Numbered from the stretch's first letter, positions 11,275-58,862 are shown. The stretch is 64,000 nucleotides of DNA from Lingula anatina (GCF_001039355.2 NW_019775857.1:1289927-1353926), one strand, 5' to 3'. The notes: generated from the sequence alone by a model not told the origin. A program made the numbers and translations.

Positions 11275-14200
11275 ATGTCTGAAGGATTTGAACGCATCCT
11301 TAAGGATATAGGTAAGTAATCCATATATATGTTTTGCATATACTAGAATGTGTACAACCTGCAACTACAGTAAAAGAACGCTGCAAATGCAAAATGTAGG
11401 CCTACTTTTCGCTTGTGAAAATAGTTTCATTGGATCTTAGTTTTGGTAGTCAGAAAGTTTTCATTTATGATAGATATAGAGAGGGACTAACAAGTCATCA
11501 TCAAGACTGAGGTAATTACCTGTTCACCAAGTCTGTGAGAGTGAATAGAGCAAACAGTCAACATGTAAATCAAATTTCTGGATCTACCATAAATGAAAAC
11601 TTTCTGACGAACTCCATCGCTTATTTACTATGTAAGGTCTCGCCAATACTTCTGAAAAATCAGAGCTTAAATGCTGCAGATAAAGACTTTATGAAGTTAT
11701 TTGTCTTAAATGAATTATAAAAATCAACCGGCTGTGGATAGTCCTTCAATGGACAAGCTAAAAATGATGTCATATGCTTTCTTTAGGCTCTTTCGGTCGA
11801 AAACAAATCGAAGTGTTCGTCATTGTCAACTTATGTGACTTAATGACTGGGTGGACGATTCTGATACCAATCTTTATCGGTGCCCAGCCACACTGGGAGT
11901 GTCCAGCCCTTAACAACACCGTTCCCTGGTCGGAATGGAGCAATACCACGACAGTACCCGATTGGGACCAAGGAAATAAAAGCATGAGTCGTGTAGATGC
12001 CTGCACACCGGACAATGGCGTATGCCAAGGCATAAAATATACGTCAGAATTTACGTCGATCGTGACTGAGGTAAGATTAGCATGAAAAATAGTCATTGTA
12101 AGGTGCGACACTTACTGCTCTGTAGGACAATTTCTTAAGTAAATACCAGGGTAACGCCGTAGATAAGAGACAATTATGACAATTGTATTGAAGAAAACGC
12201 CCCTTTGTATTTATCTTCTTAATCTACAAGGACAGAGGCGGCTAGAGATCTTTTTTTATTTTATAAATTTTTTACCTCTTTTTCATTTCTTTAAAATACA
12301 GTCATGTTGAAACGGTGAAACAGCGCCCGTAGGCCTATATGATATTTGTTGTTTTTCTTATTTCATTTTCTCCCCAATGTATCAGCTCATTAATAAAAAA
12401 TCTTAACAAATTTATTTAACAAGCTTCTCATTAATCCAGAAGAGTTCATTGGCACCATACAAAAAATATCTTCATTAGATGTATTCCTTTGTGTGATATT
12501 TTCAGTGGAATCTAGTCTGCGCCTTGGATGAAATAAGCGACATCGTCACTACAATACAAATGGCAGGGATTTTCTTTGGCGCACTTGTTATCAGTCAGCT
12601 CTCGGACGCCTTTGGTCGGAAACCTGTCTGGTTTGCTACCATGACGGTCAACTCCATTGTCGGCTTTTGCAACGCTTTTGCTCCCCGATGGGAAATATAC
12701 GCCGCTATGAGGTTTTTTAATGGAATGTGTGCCGGTGGTAAGAATAGCAAAACCCGTCTTGAATGATCCATATATAGAGGTAGATGGCTCTCAGAAACCA
12801 TAAGTGCCGACATTATTTTAATTCGTGTTCCCTTGTGAAAACATCCTCAAAAAAAGTAACAGCACCAGTTGCGACATATTTTAAACATTTTACCTTCTTT
12901 ATTTATTCACTCTATATTTTGGAAAGCAATAAATATGAAGTGGCCATTATTTTCTCAGTAACGGTATCCTGTTCAAACAAAAAAAGGAATTCACTTACCC
13001 GGCTCATGATAATTTCAGGTTTACTGATCGTGAGTTACGTGTGGCCTATAGAGTTCGTTGGTGCCAAGTGGAGAGTGGTGAACGGTGCTGTGGGTTTCTG
13101 GCAGGTTGGAAACATGCTGTTGGCTCTCCTAGCTTACTTCATCCGTGACTGGAAGACGCTGGTGATGGTGACCACCCCCATCCCTACAGTGTTAGTCTGG
13201 TTTTTGTGGAGGTGAGACATAAAACACCAATTTGAAGTCAACTGAAAACAAGTGATATTGTTTTAAAAAGCTGATGTTTGTATATAGTTTTGTAGTTCTT
13301 GTAACATTGTTTTATTTCTATTTTTATCTTTTCTTTTTTAGTTTCAGGTGTTTATCTCTATCTAACAACGGTGGTTAGTTAAGATAAATTTTTATTTTGC
13401 ATGGGCGTGTCCGACAGTCTGAAATCTCATTAGTTCGAAAGTGTTTGGTACAATGTAAGAGGGCTGATTGGGCCACAGTTCTTGGTACGAGAGTTTGAAG
13501 GTTCAAAAGTCAAATGGTCTCAGAGTAACTTTTAGTGAATTTTTTTAATAACACTTTTCTTTATCTATGATTACAATTTTATGATTAGGCAACTTGGGAA
13601 CAAAGTTCCGGACAGTGAATCATCGTTACAACGATCTTTCAACCGGTTAGAAATGTAAGGAACACTTATGTATAATGAGGTATTTAAAGATTTCTTCCAG
13701 AAAGTCCTCGTTGGCTAGCTATGCATGGCAAGGAGCAGGAAGCAGAGAAGGTGCTAGAACTCATAGCAAGAGTCAATAAGAAACCAACTCCAAATTTCGA
13801 AGCGTTCAGAAAATATCTGGAAGTGCGTATTTCAATGCAAGATGCCTCATTTTAGATATATCACTGAAGACAACTAAAACCCATGTTACATACAGCCGGT
13901 TTAACAGGGGCTTAACTTTGATCCCACAAATGTTTCTCGCCAAAATATTAGTACTTTACCATGACCCAGAATTATTGATATAACATAAACGTCTTTAAAA
14001 AGCCGGAATATTTTTATTCATATGAGCACAAACACTAGCATTTCAAATACAGATATTTTACTTCACAATTTTCTGATTTTGTCTTTAATTATAAAGGATG
14101 AGAAAAGAAAAGGAACAACAACCGGGAAGTATAGCTACTGGGACTTGTTCCGCACTCCTCTACTCACCCGGCACACACTTGTCCTCATGTTTGCATGGTA

Positions 14201-16028
14201 GGTGTACGTGGTGGTTTTTGATGATCATACACTGTAAGTACATTGTTGTTGCTGAAGTCATCGATCATTCCTTCTGTCCAGGAGGTAATATATATTTTCT
14301 CATGAAAGATTTTAAGAAAACAATTGAATGAATTGACAAATACAGTCATCTTCATTTAAAAAAAAAAACATCGGCGCTTACTTTCTAATACGAATGAATA
14401 GTTCAAATTCTATACCATTCACAAAAGGGTAAAATAAGTATTTAACTATGGATATGTGTCACTTAATTAAACAATTATCAAATTTTCAGGTTCGTGTATG
14501 GAGCTACGTACTACGGGTTATCGTTGAATGTAAAACACCTGCCGGGTGACATATATTTGAATGCCGTTCTCCTCTCTTCTGTAGAGGTACCAGCTCTAGC
14601 ATTCGTCGTCATTTTTAGCAATAAGTAGGTGTTTTTCTTTTCTGTTTTGTCTTTGTTGTTTTTCTTTTTGTTATTTTCTTTTTTGTTTTTGTTAATTTTC
14701 AATCGGGCGCTGGTGCTATAACTTTTCATCATTCCTGCACGTTACTTTCCCACGTTTTCTTTTACAGACTCGGCCGTCGTCTTACAATGTTCGTAACTAT
14801 GCTTATTGGTGGACTTGCAACTTTCTCTGTCCTTTTTATTGGCCTTGCAGGTGCGTGTACGTAACAGGCTTTCGAGGGACATTAAGGAGTAGTTTACTGC
14901 ATGTTGGGTAGATAGCTGCTTCATTAACTCAATAATTGAAATAATGAGCGTCCCCGACGTATTGAGTATACAAAAACTGCCGTATCCCAAATTTCATATT
15001 AAGTCACTCTCTACTCACTATACAGATAAATCTCTGCAATTCGCCAATGCAATAAAATGCATCAATTAAATAAGGCGATAATAAAAATATTTTAGGGAAG
15101 TTGGAAGAATTGGGCACTGTTGTGACTGTTTTGGCAATGGTTGGCAAATTAGGAGTAACATCGGCATGGAATGTAGGCTATATCTACACTGCAGAGTTAT
15201 TCCCCACTGTCATTAGGTAACGTTAAAACAACCCCAAATCATATGGAATAAAGATCAAGACATGTCTCTCATGGCTACAATATGTTAAATGTAGGACTAA
15301 ATACATGTAATAATACTGTATATGCTAATTAAACATTAACATGTAGCTTGACTAAAATACAAAATTTCTGTTCGCTTTATCAAACCTGTTGTGATGAATA
15401 GCCTAATGGTTTCTGTGATTTCCAGGAGCATTGGATCTGGTGCAGCCTCAATGGCTGGCCGAATAGGAGGCGTAGTTGCTCCCCAGTTTACTTACTTGGT
15501 AAGTGTTTTTTGGTGAACAGGAAGTTAGCATTTTCAGCAATAGAACTTGTCAGTGCTAACATGAAGGGCTGCCTTGTGATAATCCCTTTTAATTCATTCT
15601 TTCTTTCTATCATAAGGCGATATTGATCATAAGGCGTCTGTCTTGAGCTTAATATCCTTTTATGCATATATTTAACTTTAGGCTCGACATTTAGATGAAC
15701 AGAATATTATTTCATATATTATTTTATATATTTTATTCAGGACAAGGTCTCCAAAGAACTACCATTCATTGTGTTCGGGGTCCTGGGGTTAGCTGCAGCA
15801 TTTCTCGGTCTAACCTTGCCGGAGACCAAGGACCACCATCTCCCAGATAATGTCCCGGAATGGACCTGGTGCAGAAAGGGGAAAAACAAGGAAGATTCTC
15901 GGGTAGAAATTAGCATCGTTGGGCACACGCCGGGGCGGTCACAGAGTACGGTGACTTTGGTGAGAGCAGCTAGCATCGACGAGAACATGGACGTTGGATT
16001 AAGCATGGATGATGTCGTTAAGGAGTAG
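11275..16028 (+). CDS. SLC22-family organic cation/carnitine transporter (11 coding exons, 559 aa)
   Basis: Plasma-membrane major facilitator predicted to move organic cations or carnitine-like zwitterions. Exons: 11275-11311, 11787-12070, 12506-12737, 13019-13211, 13690-13822, 14097-14197, 14490-14624, 14768-14850, 15096-15216, 15426-15498, 15741-16028; all phases join. The first exon (MSEGFERILKDIG) splices to SFGRKQIEVF, matching the family N-terminus. A large extracellular loop (about residues 40-105) carries NNT, NTT and NKS glycosylation sequons. Family signatures: QLSDAFGRKP (138-147), LPESPRWL (251-258), LGRRLT (373-378), ELFPTVIRSIGSG (about 433-445) and LPET (490-493). Length equals the usual 550-560 aa. 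Seen directly: exons and motifs. Known: SLC22 fold. Not determinable: which SLC22 subfamily; the sequence looks nearer OCT/OCTN than OAT. The exon-5 acceptor is unusual (see findings). Confidence 0.93.
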
Positions 16029-17800
16029 CCTAATAACTTTAACTTTCAAGTTACATGATGGGTTATTTACCTCGTCTTTCTACTTGTGAAACGCTAATAG
16101 TAACTCTGGCCTTAGAAAAACAGAAGAAAGAGGCTTCTTACAGTGATATGTAGGCCTATCAAAATATATGAATTTCTCAATTAAAAAAAAAAGGAAAGAC
16201 TGAAAGAAATGTAGGAAGTAAAAAAAAAAAATGAAAAAGAAAGTTAAATAATGTTGTTAGGCCTACATTTTAAGAATTAATCGGTTCAGAATCTTATAGA
16301 GTTTGGATTTTTGGTAGGCCTACAGATTGCGTTTCATCAGGCATATAATTTTAAACTAAAAATCATCAACTGTTTTTAGATTGAAATAATTATAAAAAAA
16401 TTATAGGTAGGCTAGGCCTACATATGTCTGATTATTGGGAATTGTAGGCCTACAGAGTTATGTTGACTTTCAAGCCCTAATAAGACTCGAAAATAGGCCT
16501 ACCGTTTTGAGTCAAATTTATAGTCGCTGCATTTCTTTATATCTTACCCACAGAGGACTAGGCCTACTATTATAGTCCTCTGTGATAGGACAGAGGACTA
16601 CTACTATTACACACTAAACAAGAGTGCACATTAGGCTATAGCACTGATCTTTATAAGCCTATTGATTTTCAATAAGAAGATGTGCAGTGTGACAATGACT
16701 TGATCCTGATCAGTTCCAGTTGGTCGTCTCGGGGCCGTAGCGATAGTCCGAAGGTTCAATAGTCCGAAGGTTCATTGGTCCGAATGTTCACTATAGAACC
16801 TTCGGACCAATGAACCCTTGATTAAAAAATCGATGAAAATGTTACCACTTTTCGGACCAATGAACCTTCGGACCAATGAACCTTCGGACTATCGAGACGC
16901 CCCCATCGTTCTCAATCAATTTACCGAAAAGTGTCGCTGAAGGGTCGGAATATGGGTGAACTCTTGCTACAGAAACCCCAGTGGATACAGTGTTATAGGT
17001 CCTTGGAGTTTTTCACCCTGCGACAGTTATCACATAGATAGGGCCTACATATTTGGAAACGTTCATTTGAAAGGGAAAAAATAGTAGGCCTAAGCCTAGG
17101 CCTAATATTCGGTTTATAACTCCCTAGTGGTCTATCGCAGAGGAGAACCAGGATCAGAGTGGGCGATGTTTGTGTTTATGAAAAAGACCTACTTATAAGT
17201 AATACTCAAATAAGCCACTAAATTAGTGTACATGCAAAATGGTCTTTTTGTGTGAATATTAGGCGTATAAGGTTGAATAACTGTAGGCTACAAGTAGGCT
17301 ACTACAAGTAGGGCTATGAGCTCGTGTGGCGAAGGGGAAATTAGTAGCCTACGTAGGCCCTATTACTTACTTCACAAGCCCATTCACCCCGTTCATTTGT
17401 AAATTAATTCTACAAAGCTGTTTTTCAGCGAATAAAATCAACTTTAAGTGATTCAAAAGTTTTAATGCTTCCAGTTGAGACATGTAGCCTACTGTCTGCA
17501 GACTGCTGTACCTGAGCTGTTGGCAGGCAAATATATTTCACTAACTCATTTGCATAATCCAATGCCTACATATTATTGCGCCGTACATTAAAAATACCTC
17601 CAATTTAACCTTCAGTGAAAAATACCAAATCTTGATCAGTGTGGTAACATTGGTCCTTGGGCACAAACAAAGATCATTAAGCGACTATAACTAATGATTT
17701 TAGCTTAAAAACGTGTCAATGCTTTAGACCTATATGATATTGCGCACGTTCATAGCATTGGCGTCGTTACAAGGTTACTTGTAATGGCCGATGCCGATCG
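16029..17800. other. Intergenic DNA rich in the palindrome TAGGCCTA
   Basis: Between the SLC22 stop and about 17.4 kb the 8-mer TAGGCCTA, often as GTAGGCCTAC, appears about nine times (for example near 16152, 16261, 16316, 16410, 16446, 16494, 16560, 17086, 17097), along with half-sites such as TAGGCTA and GTAGCCTAC. No coding segment was recognised. The SLC22 3' UTR must be here; no AATAAA close to the stop was seen. Confidence 0.7.
16724..16904. repeat. Hairpin element made of a TCCGAAGGTTCA-type repeat unit
   Basis: Left part reads CGTCTCG...GATAGTCCGAAGGTTCA with a further copy of the unit, and the right part reads the reverse complement (TGAACCTTCGGAC repeated, ending ACTATCGAGACG). Units of about 16 bp, GGTCCGAAGGTTCATT, occur at least twice on each side, so the element is at once an inverted repeat and a short tandem array. 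The central part (about 16820-16850) is AT-rich and unrelated. Confidence 0.8.
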
Positions 17801-17865
17801 AGAAAATCTTTACTGAGGATACAACGTGTACCGTTGTTACAGCGTTTTAGATTGCCATTTTAAAG
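17790..17865 (+). promoter_or_regulatory. Possible 5' non-coding exon and promoter of KDM4
   Basis: The KDM4 start codon lies 31 bases after a good acceptor (TTTTTCCAG ending at 19609), so a 5' UTR intron is likely. The best upstream donor noticed is AAAG|GTAAAT at 17866, preceded by ATGGCCGATGCCG, a YY1-like ATGGCC context that resembles the one in the ARFGEF leader. The first-exon location is inference; transcript data would settle it. Confidence 0.25.
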
Positions 17866-19639
17866 GTAAATAGGCTTTTGTAGCTTTGAAATTCAATGTT
17901 CACTACATATGGCCTTTTATGTTGGGGAGCATGGGTGAGGAAAGTAAGTATTGCAGCCAAGTTCAGGATGGGAGGGCAGGCAAGTTGCTGCCATTTTTGA
18001 TATTTTTCTCCGAAGCCGAAGACAAGACAAGCGGTTTGTCACGTACACCTTTATTTGCCTCTCACCACAATGGGGCGCTCTTCTCTGATTACCACAGTAG
18101 GTGTATCCAATGAGTTTTGTAAAATTTCACTTTCGTCTGCTCCCTTTTTGTTTGTGTCAGTGATTGGTTTCATTTGTCTTCGAACAACTTGAGTAAGTCC
18201 CCACACGCTGTGGTTTACGCTATTTAAGTCACATGAAATATTGTATACCCATAGGCTACACCTTTTCGTTATTATTTATCAGTAGATAGCACGCCTAACC
18301 ATTAAATATCACTACCCACAAGGGTCCTAGAAGTCAACTAAGGAAATATTCTTCTGAAAATGGCTTTTCGTTTTGTGACATTGAGAAATTATGCTGCTAT
18401 CAGATGTAAACAATGTGGGCACAGAGGTCAGATCACAAAACAGACGATGTCGTGACAATAAATATGTTGCATTTGAGATAACTAATTAAAACTAATAAAG
18501 AATTTTTTTGCAATTTAGCAAATGATTGATAAACGCATTGCTTATTGTGACCAATGTGTAGCAGAGCACTCTTATCAACATTTTGTATAGAAATTGGAAT
18601 GTGATTTAAGTAGGGTCCACACATTTTTTGCCAATAATGGGTTCACAGATAGACGCTTGTCTGCGTATGAATAAAACAAAATAATTTCTCAGCTATTCTA
18701 TTAATCTTGAGCAAAAGATGTTCATGTTATAGTGACAACATAATTTTACCGATTTTTCAAGATGTTATTCTCAAAAATTAGTCAAAGTTTGCCCAACTAG
18801 ATTTTCAACACCTAGATATTTCCACAGTGACATAGACATGAAATTCGTCACAATAAGTCTAGCAGGTGGGCATGAACACATTTTTATTTTGCTTCTATAA
18901 TATACTAAAGCAGAGAAATAGGTACATATGTTAAATAGGCAAAGTGAGAGAATTTATTTTGGCAAATGTATGCAAGATCAGAAAATCAAATTTTTAATGA
19001 CACAGTTTAGGTTAAAAATATACAATACTTAGAATTTGACCTCTAAGCATTGGCTAAATTGGGAATGAGGGGGTGAATGACCAAGAAGAAAAAATATCCA
19101 TTTTTGTCAAGACTTTTTCCAGACTTAGTAGTTACAGGGCAAGATGGACCTTTGTTTATCTTAAATTCTTCTATTTAATTTATTCTATTATTTTGTAATT
19201 TATTTAATCACTTACCATTGTCATTTTATAATTTTATCAAATTGGTCAATTTGGTATGTATGCAGCTCTTCATAGACAAAAATGTTAATGCGCAATTAAA
19301 GGCCTTTCTATATTGTTGTTGGCCAAAAAATATATACATACTATGGCTTATTATTCCTTCAAAATTGTTAATGTAAAGCCTAACATCATAGAAAGGGCTT
19401 GGTTAATGATTTTATTTCTACTCATTAAATGATGGATATTGTTTATTGTTAGTGTATCATGATGGATGTAACAGAGTAATAGTAACAAACAAATAACATA
19501 TTGTGATAAAATGAAATTTTTGATTTGGGTAAATGAAAAATGAACTGCTCAGTTTGATAAAATATGGTTGCTGAGTTCAGCTATTCAAGGATTGTTGTTA
19601 TTTTTCCAGCTTTAATGACTTAGCTAAAGCTATTTCACC

Positions 19640-30379
<10,740 letters not shown>

Positions 30380-30876
30380 ACTGTTGTAAAATAACTCTAG
30401 AACATCCTGTACAAATACTCATCGACATGCTGCAGCATTATCTAGTGTATTTTTTTTTACAGTCATATTTTGATCACGCGTCTGAAGAATAGTATGGATT
30501 TGAAATTGCAATCTGCAAGTGATATAAACCTAAGTGATTCGACATTACAGTATTGTTGTAATGACTAATGGGTATGGATAATTAATGAAGCTGCCCAGCT
30601 GGTAAAATATAACGGGTTTTGTAAATTGATTGTTGCAGTTGTAAATATCGTCTTCTGTACATTAGTTGAACTTGAAAGAATTTGTTAAGGTTGCATGGTA
30701 AATTATGTGAAAATGTACAATATAATTATACAAAAACTTTGAAAATTATTATTATTAATTTATTTGTCTGAAAATGTGTTACATGTAGCACAGGCAGCTG
30801 TATATGAAATTTTTTGTTTGGTTTAATAGTATCCAGTGCAATGTACATAAGAGAAAACTTTCTGTATTAAGTTATA

Positions 30877-31119
30877 ATTAAAGAAAAAAGCGTTGCTGTG
30901 TTTGCAGCTTTGGGGATTGAATTGTAATTAATATCTATAAAGGGCTATGTTTTTCCATAGACCAGTGTCACTAATAAGAGAAGTATTTGACCCTTATGAA
31001 TATGTAATTTCATATCTGACAAATGAAATTTTGAATGAATTTATTTACACTTTTGTATCAGCCCCTATAATCTCATGCTTTCCATGTTTTCTTGCCACAT
31101 TTAAATACCTTGAAATAAA
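30877..31119 (+). terminator. KDM4: Candidate KDM4 poly(A) signals
   Basis: Downstream of the KDM4 stop there is ATTAAA at 30877-30882 and the canonical AATAAA at 31114-31119. Use of the first gives a 3' UTR of about 0.5 kb; use of the second would make the KDM4 transcript end close to, or overlap, the end of COPS5, which comes from the other strand. Confidence 0.45.
31040..31045 (-). terminator. COPS5: Candidate COPS5 poly(A) signal
   Basis: TTTATT on the plus strand is AATAAA on the minus strand, about 345 bp downstream of the COPS5 stop. It lies inside the region where a long KDM4 3' UTR would also run. Confidence 0.45.
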
Positions 31120-31389
31120 AGTCGTCTTAACCTCTTGTGAAGAGTTTGCATTCACAGAAATGCACATCTGTTCATTCCGCGTTAACTCTAAACATTTCTT
31201 CAAATTGTTTAAACTGTCCCAATGCTACTCCATTAACAATGCAATCATGATAATTGCGTAGATAGCTAGTTTGAAGCTGCTGTGGTAGATATACAGGTCA
31301 TAGATTAGTTTCATTAACATTCAGGACTTGGGTTCAAGAGACATTTGGAAGCAAGGACCTGGTATACCACAGAACTTGATCATAAGATT

Positions 31390-35206
<3,817 letters not shown>

Positions 35207-35489
35207 GATGACTTCTGTAAGTTTGCTCGAGGCGGCGCTATTTACAAGACAACCCTTGTTAATGTGAAGGTGCAGAATACGAAGGTTTATGTTGTCAAAA
35301 TGAAGTGTTTGATTATTATCAAGTAGTCTTTTAACGTTCTAATAAAAGTTTATTTTTTGTAAAAAGCGTCTATTTTATGGTGTTTTGTGACGTTTTGTGG
35401 CCACCTGCACTTCTGACATGGAGAGTCACGTGATCTTGAAAAAATATGGCCGATGGACACGCATCCTTTTCTAACCGGGTGCAAACAAT
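35207..35489. promoter_or_regulatory. Putative bidirectional promoter, COPS5 / ARFGEF
   Basis: Only 283 bp separate the start codons of COPS5 (minus) and ARFGEF (plus), so both 5' UTRs and the core promoters must overlap here. Visible elements: TCACGTGA, a palindromic E-box of the USF/MiT type, at 35426-35433; TGACGT near 35390; AAAATATGGCCGATGG at 35443-35458, similar to a YY1-type start-site motif. No TATA box is evident, as is usual for divergent housekeeping pairs. Confidence 0.7.

Positions 35490-35493
<4 letters not shown>
35446..35493 (+). other. Upstream ORF overlapping the ARFGEF start (ATGA)
   Basis: A 15-codon open frame ([15 protein letters not shown]) whose TGA stop shares bases with the ARFGEF ATG at 35490. 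If the transcript begins upstream of 35446, translation of ARFGEF would depend on leaky scanning or reinitiation. A second, longer uORF starts at 35418 in another frame. Confidence 0.4.
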
Positions 35494-55695
<20,202 letters not shown>

Positions 55696-57604
55696 AGCAC
55701 ATTGGACATTGAGATAAAAGAGCTTAGCTCAAGAGTACAACCTTAAACTATGACAGCCATATAGTGACCAACAGCCAATGGGACTTATTATACAAGGCAT
55801 CTCTTTTTCTTTGAGAAATGAACAGATTCCTTTGTTCAGGAAATCCATCAGTGGTATTTTTCAAAAAATGCTATGTATGAACAATTACATATTTTTTATG
55901 AAAAGCCAACACGTATGATATACCATTACCTATTTTGTTATTTCTTAATTCATGGGAAAATGTTCTTGTGAATAATAAAATTTTCATCTTTCAATTTTCT
56001 AGCTCATGTGCTGCCATACTCTGTGTTGGAGTATTGTCTAGAAATGAAGCAAATCTTGTTTTAGTTTGTGTGTCTTGTGATGCAGTTGTTTGCTATTTAT
56101 TTGAATGTTTGTGATGCAATTGAATTCTGGGATAATTGGTAAAATCCAAATAGAGGTAATCTGACATTTGTTTAGTGATTGGATGTGTACCAACACCTAT
56201 ACATTAGTGCAATTAAGTGTTATTTGTTAACAGAAAGATGCAAATTTTGGGGGAAATTGATGCACACTGGAGCAGTATGAACCATTTCAGGTGTACTTAG
56301 GCACATGAAGATTGTACATAGTAAAAAAATAATAATTGTAAATATATAATTTGTATTAATCAAGATAACAAGAAAATTAGTTGTTTTTCTGTTCATGTTA
56401 CTCCAGTAGCCTGTTAGCATACACGACAAAATGAATTACATTTTAGAGAAAAGGGGAATATTTAGCTTTACCTTTGCTTAGGTATCTGAGCACATTTTGT
56501 TCTGGTGAACCAAACGTGAATAGTCACTGGGCTTAAAGGTGTACATAGCATTGATGGTGTTACAGATGGTTGTGAATAACATAGGGTGATCTGGAGATTT
56601 TGAATTAACATTATGGATTGTGATATGTTAATTCTGCTAAAAACTGTAATTATACAAGATGGGAATAAAATATTTGGATGTACAAGAGAAAAGGGTGTTA
56701 GTACTCATTTCAGGTACAGAATCTGAATGAAATCCTCTCATGCATGTCAGAACTTGCAACAATTATAAATAAAGTTAATTTCAACAAGAAACACGTTTTT
56801 GAGAGGTTTACTCCGTGGTTTATTCAGCTGTGGTTCACTCAAATTAACAAAATTCGAGAACAACTTCAATTTTTCAAAATAAAAAAAACGTACAAAACGT
56901 AACCTCCCCCCTCCCCCCCAAAATAATGAAAATTGTGCATACAAAATACTCTGGATAAAATTTGAGCAAAAAAAACGGAGGTATAACAAGCAAACAAACC
57001 AAACTATAAAACAACATGGTGATAAATTAAATGGCAATGGCATCCTGAATAAAGGGGATACAGCAAAAGGGATAGGCCCTGGATAAAAACTGGATATTTA
57101 AGTGAAAATAAGCACATCACGAAAATAAAACACTTCATTATCAAACAACTCTTGTTACATTGTTGGTCTACTTTATTGGGAAACTTTTCCCATTAAATAT
57201 TTGAAGTTGGCAAAGCATGCCTTACTGTTCATTTTTGCCAATCTAGGTTTAATGTCACAATCAGAAAAAGAGGCAAAAAATAACACCAAAGAATGCTATT
57301 CAGGTTCTTGAATTAAATTGTGGTCTCTCTTTCCCTGTTTGGAATGTTATGAAATCAAAATATGAGTGATAGCTTGCATTTACAACATTAGGCACGAATA
57401 ACAAGGCAAGATTAGATGATTTTGACAACCTTCTAGGATACAATCTGCACTAAGCATTACTTTTTACTACTAAATCAAGGGTCTTTTATAGCAGTTATTC
57501 ATCCTTACATGAAGAAGTAGTAGGAGAAATATGTTTGGAATTTTTTTGTCTGTAGTAATGTCTTAACAAGACACAGCTTTTAGGCAAGAATATACCAAAT
57601 AATA
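55696..57604. other. Convergent 3' region between ARFGEF and the PAQR gene
   Basis: Non-coding. It holds ARFGEF 3' UTR with an AATAAA at 55974-55979 (about 280 bp after the stop) and a second at 56664-56669. On the other strand AATAAA equivalents (TTTATT on plus) at 57172-57177 and 56819-56824 may end the PAQR transcript. No ORF of interest. Confidence 0.6.
55974..55979 (+). terminator. Candidate ARFGEF poly(A) signal
   Basis: AATAAA 279 bases after the ARFGEF stop, in an AT-rich context; the most likely cleavage signal, with a distal alternative at 56664. Confidence 0.55.
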
Positions 57605-58827
57605 TCACTCATTTTTAGATTTTAGTTTTTTCTTGCACTTCTCCCTAAATATAATTATAAAGACTATCTCCAGGAGCAAGACCAGTGCAACTGGTCCAAA
57701 AGTATTCCACAATGTTGGAGTAGGTCTTTGTTCAAATACATCCCGCTCATTGTGCAGATCTCTGATGACACCATCAAATTGAAAGAACGTGGTCATCATG
57801 ATACACACATGAAAGAACTGGTGACTGTGACCTATAAAATCACATTTTCCTGGCCAAAATCTTTGAGGTATATCAGATGTGTAAAAAAATCCTGAGGCCA
57901 AGAACCAGGCAAGTTGTTTAGTATGGGGTGAGATTGTATCGTCACATCTGAATCCATTGATAAAACAGTTAAAAACTTGATCTACAACTGGTATGATTAG
58001 CCAGATATACAAGAAGCACACTCCAGTAACTTGCCAAACTTTTCGAGCTCTTGGGTAAGGACGCTGATAGCGATATTTAGCATATGTGCAACATCCACAG
58101 GTTGCAACAGCCAGGAATCCACCCACTGGAACAAACATGTCCTTGAGCCATGAAATCTGATACAGGTGTTCTTCCATACAATAAGCAAAATGAACTGTTA
58201 CTGATCCAAATCCATACAATCCTATCCCAGCATAATCTATCATAAAGCAAGTATAATGGAACATCTCTGACTTGGACTGAAAGCAGTGAGCAAAACTACT
58301 AGCTAGATACAAAATGATACTGGAAAGGATTCCAGCAAGCATGGGCCATGTATAGGGATCATTGATGAAGTCCAGCTGTTTAGAGAAAGACACCAACTTG
58401 TGTGTCATTAATATCACAGCAAAGATGTGTGTCCATACATTCATGCACTCATTATGGACTTGAAATATGCTGGCAGGGTAATAGTACCATGGTTGGTAGG
58501 GCTGTCTAAAGCCAGTGTTGATATTGGGTTCTCTGAACACCTTTGGAACATCTTCAAATGTTGTGGTTGGTGTTAAACAACTAGACCTTTTGTCAGCTTC
58601 TAAAAAAATAAAATAAATTTTAAAAATGAATCAATTTACGACTTGCTGTTTTTATGATGTATAAGCATGTGAAATGCCTTGAAAATTATATAATAGTTAT
58701 TAGGAAAAAATATGGCATCGGTCATTTCTAGAGATATGGAACAATGTGTAAGAAGTGACATAAAATATATCATACCTTCAATGGAGTCAACTTCATTCTG
58801 TGAGCTTTCTGCTGTCACTTTTTGCAT
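57605..58827 (-). CDS. Membrane progestin receptor-type PAQR protein (two coding exons, 348 aa)
   Basis: Seven- or eight-span progestin/adipoQ receptor-family membrane protein of the mPR group (PAQR5/7/8-like). Minus-strand exons 58827-58776 and 58599-57605 join in phase (GAA split as G|AA). Landmarks: FREPNINTGFR after an N-terminal tail (cf. FREPxIxxGYR in mPRs); motif A HNECMNVWTH with E68, N71, H75; motif B SSFAHCFQSKS followed by MIDYAGI; motif C GHSHQFFHV; lysine-rich C-terminus (KCKKKLKSKNE). Length matches vertebrate mPRs (about 345-354 aa). The start at MQKVTAESSQ is chosen as the first ATG; the frame is open upstream to an acceptor-like TTTCAG near 58862, so an upstream coding exon is possible. 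Which mPR subtype cannot be decided here; ligand is inferred from family. Confidence 0.9.
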
Positions 58828-58862
58828 GGCAACCGTTAACCCTACTAAATACACTACAGGCT

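Noticed and set aside
11089..11364. 91-codon minus-strand open frame
   Set aside because: It is antisense to the first SLC22 exon, which is well supported by splice phase and family N-terminus.
12784..13215. 143-codon open frame taken as a gene of its own
   Set aside because: Its right half is SLC22 exon 4; the left half is intron read-through ahead of the acceptor at 13018.
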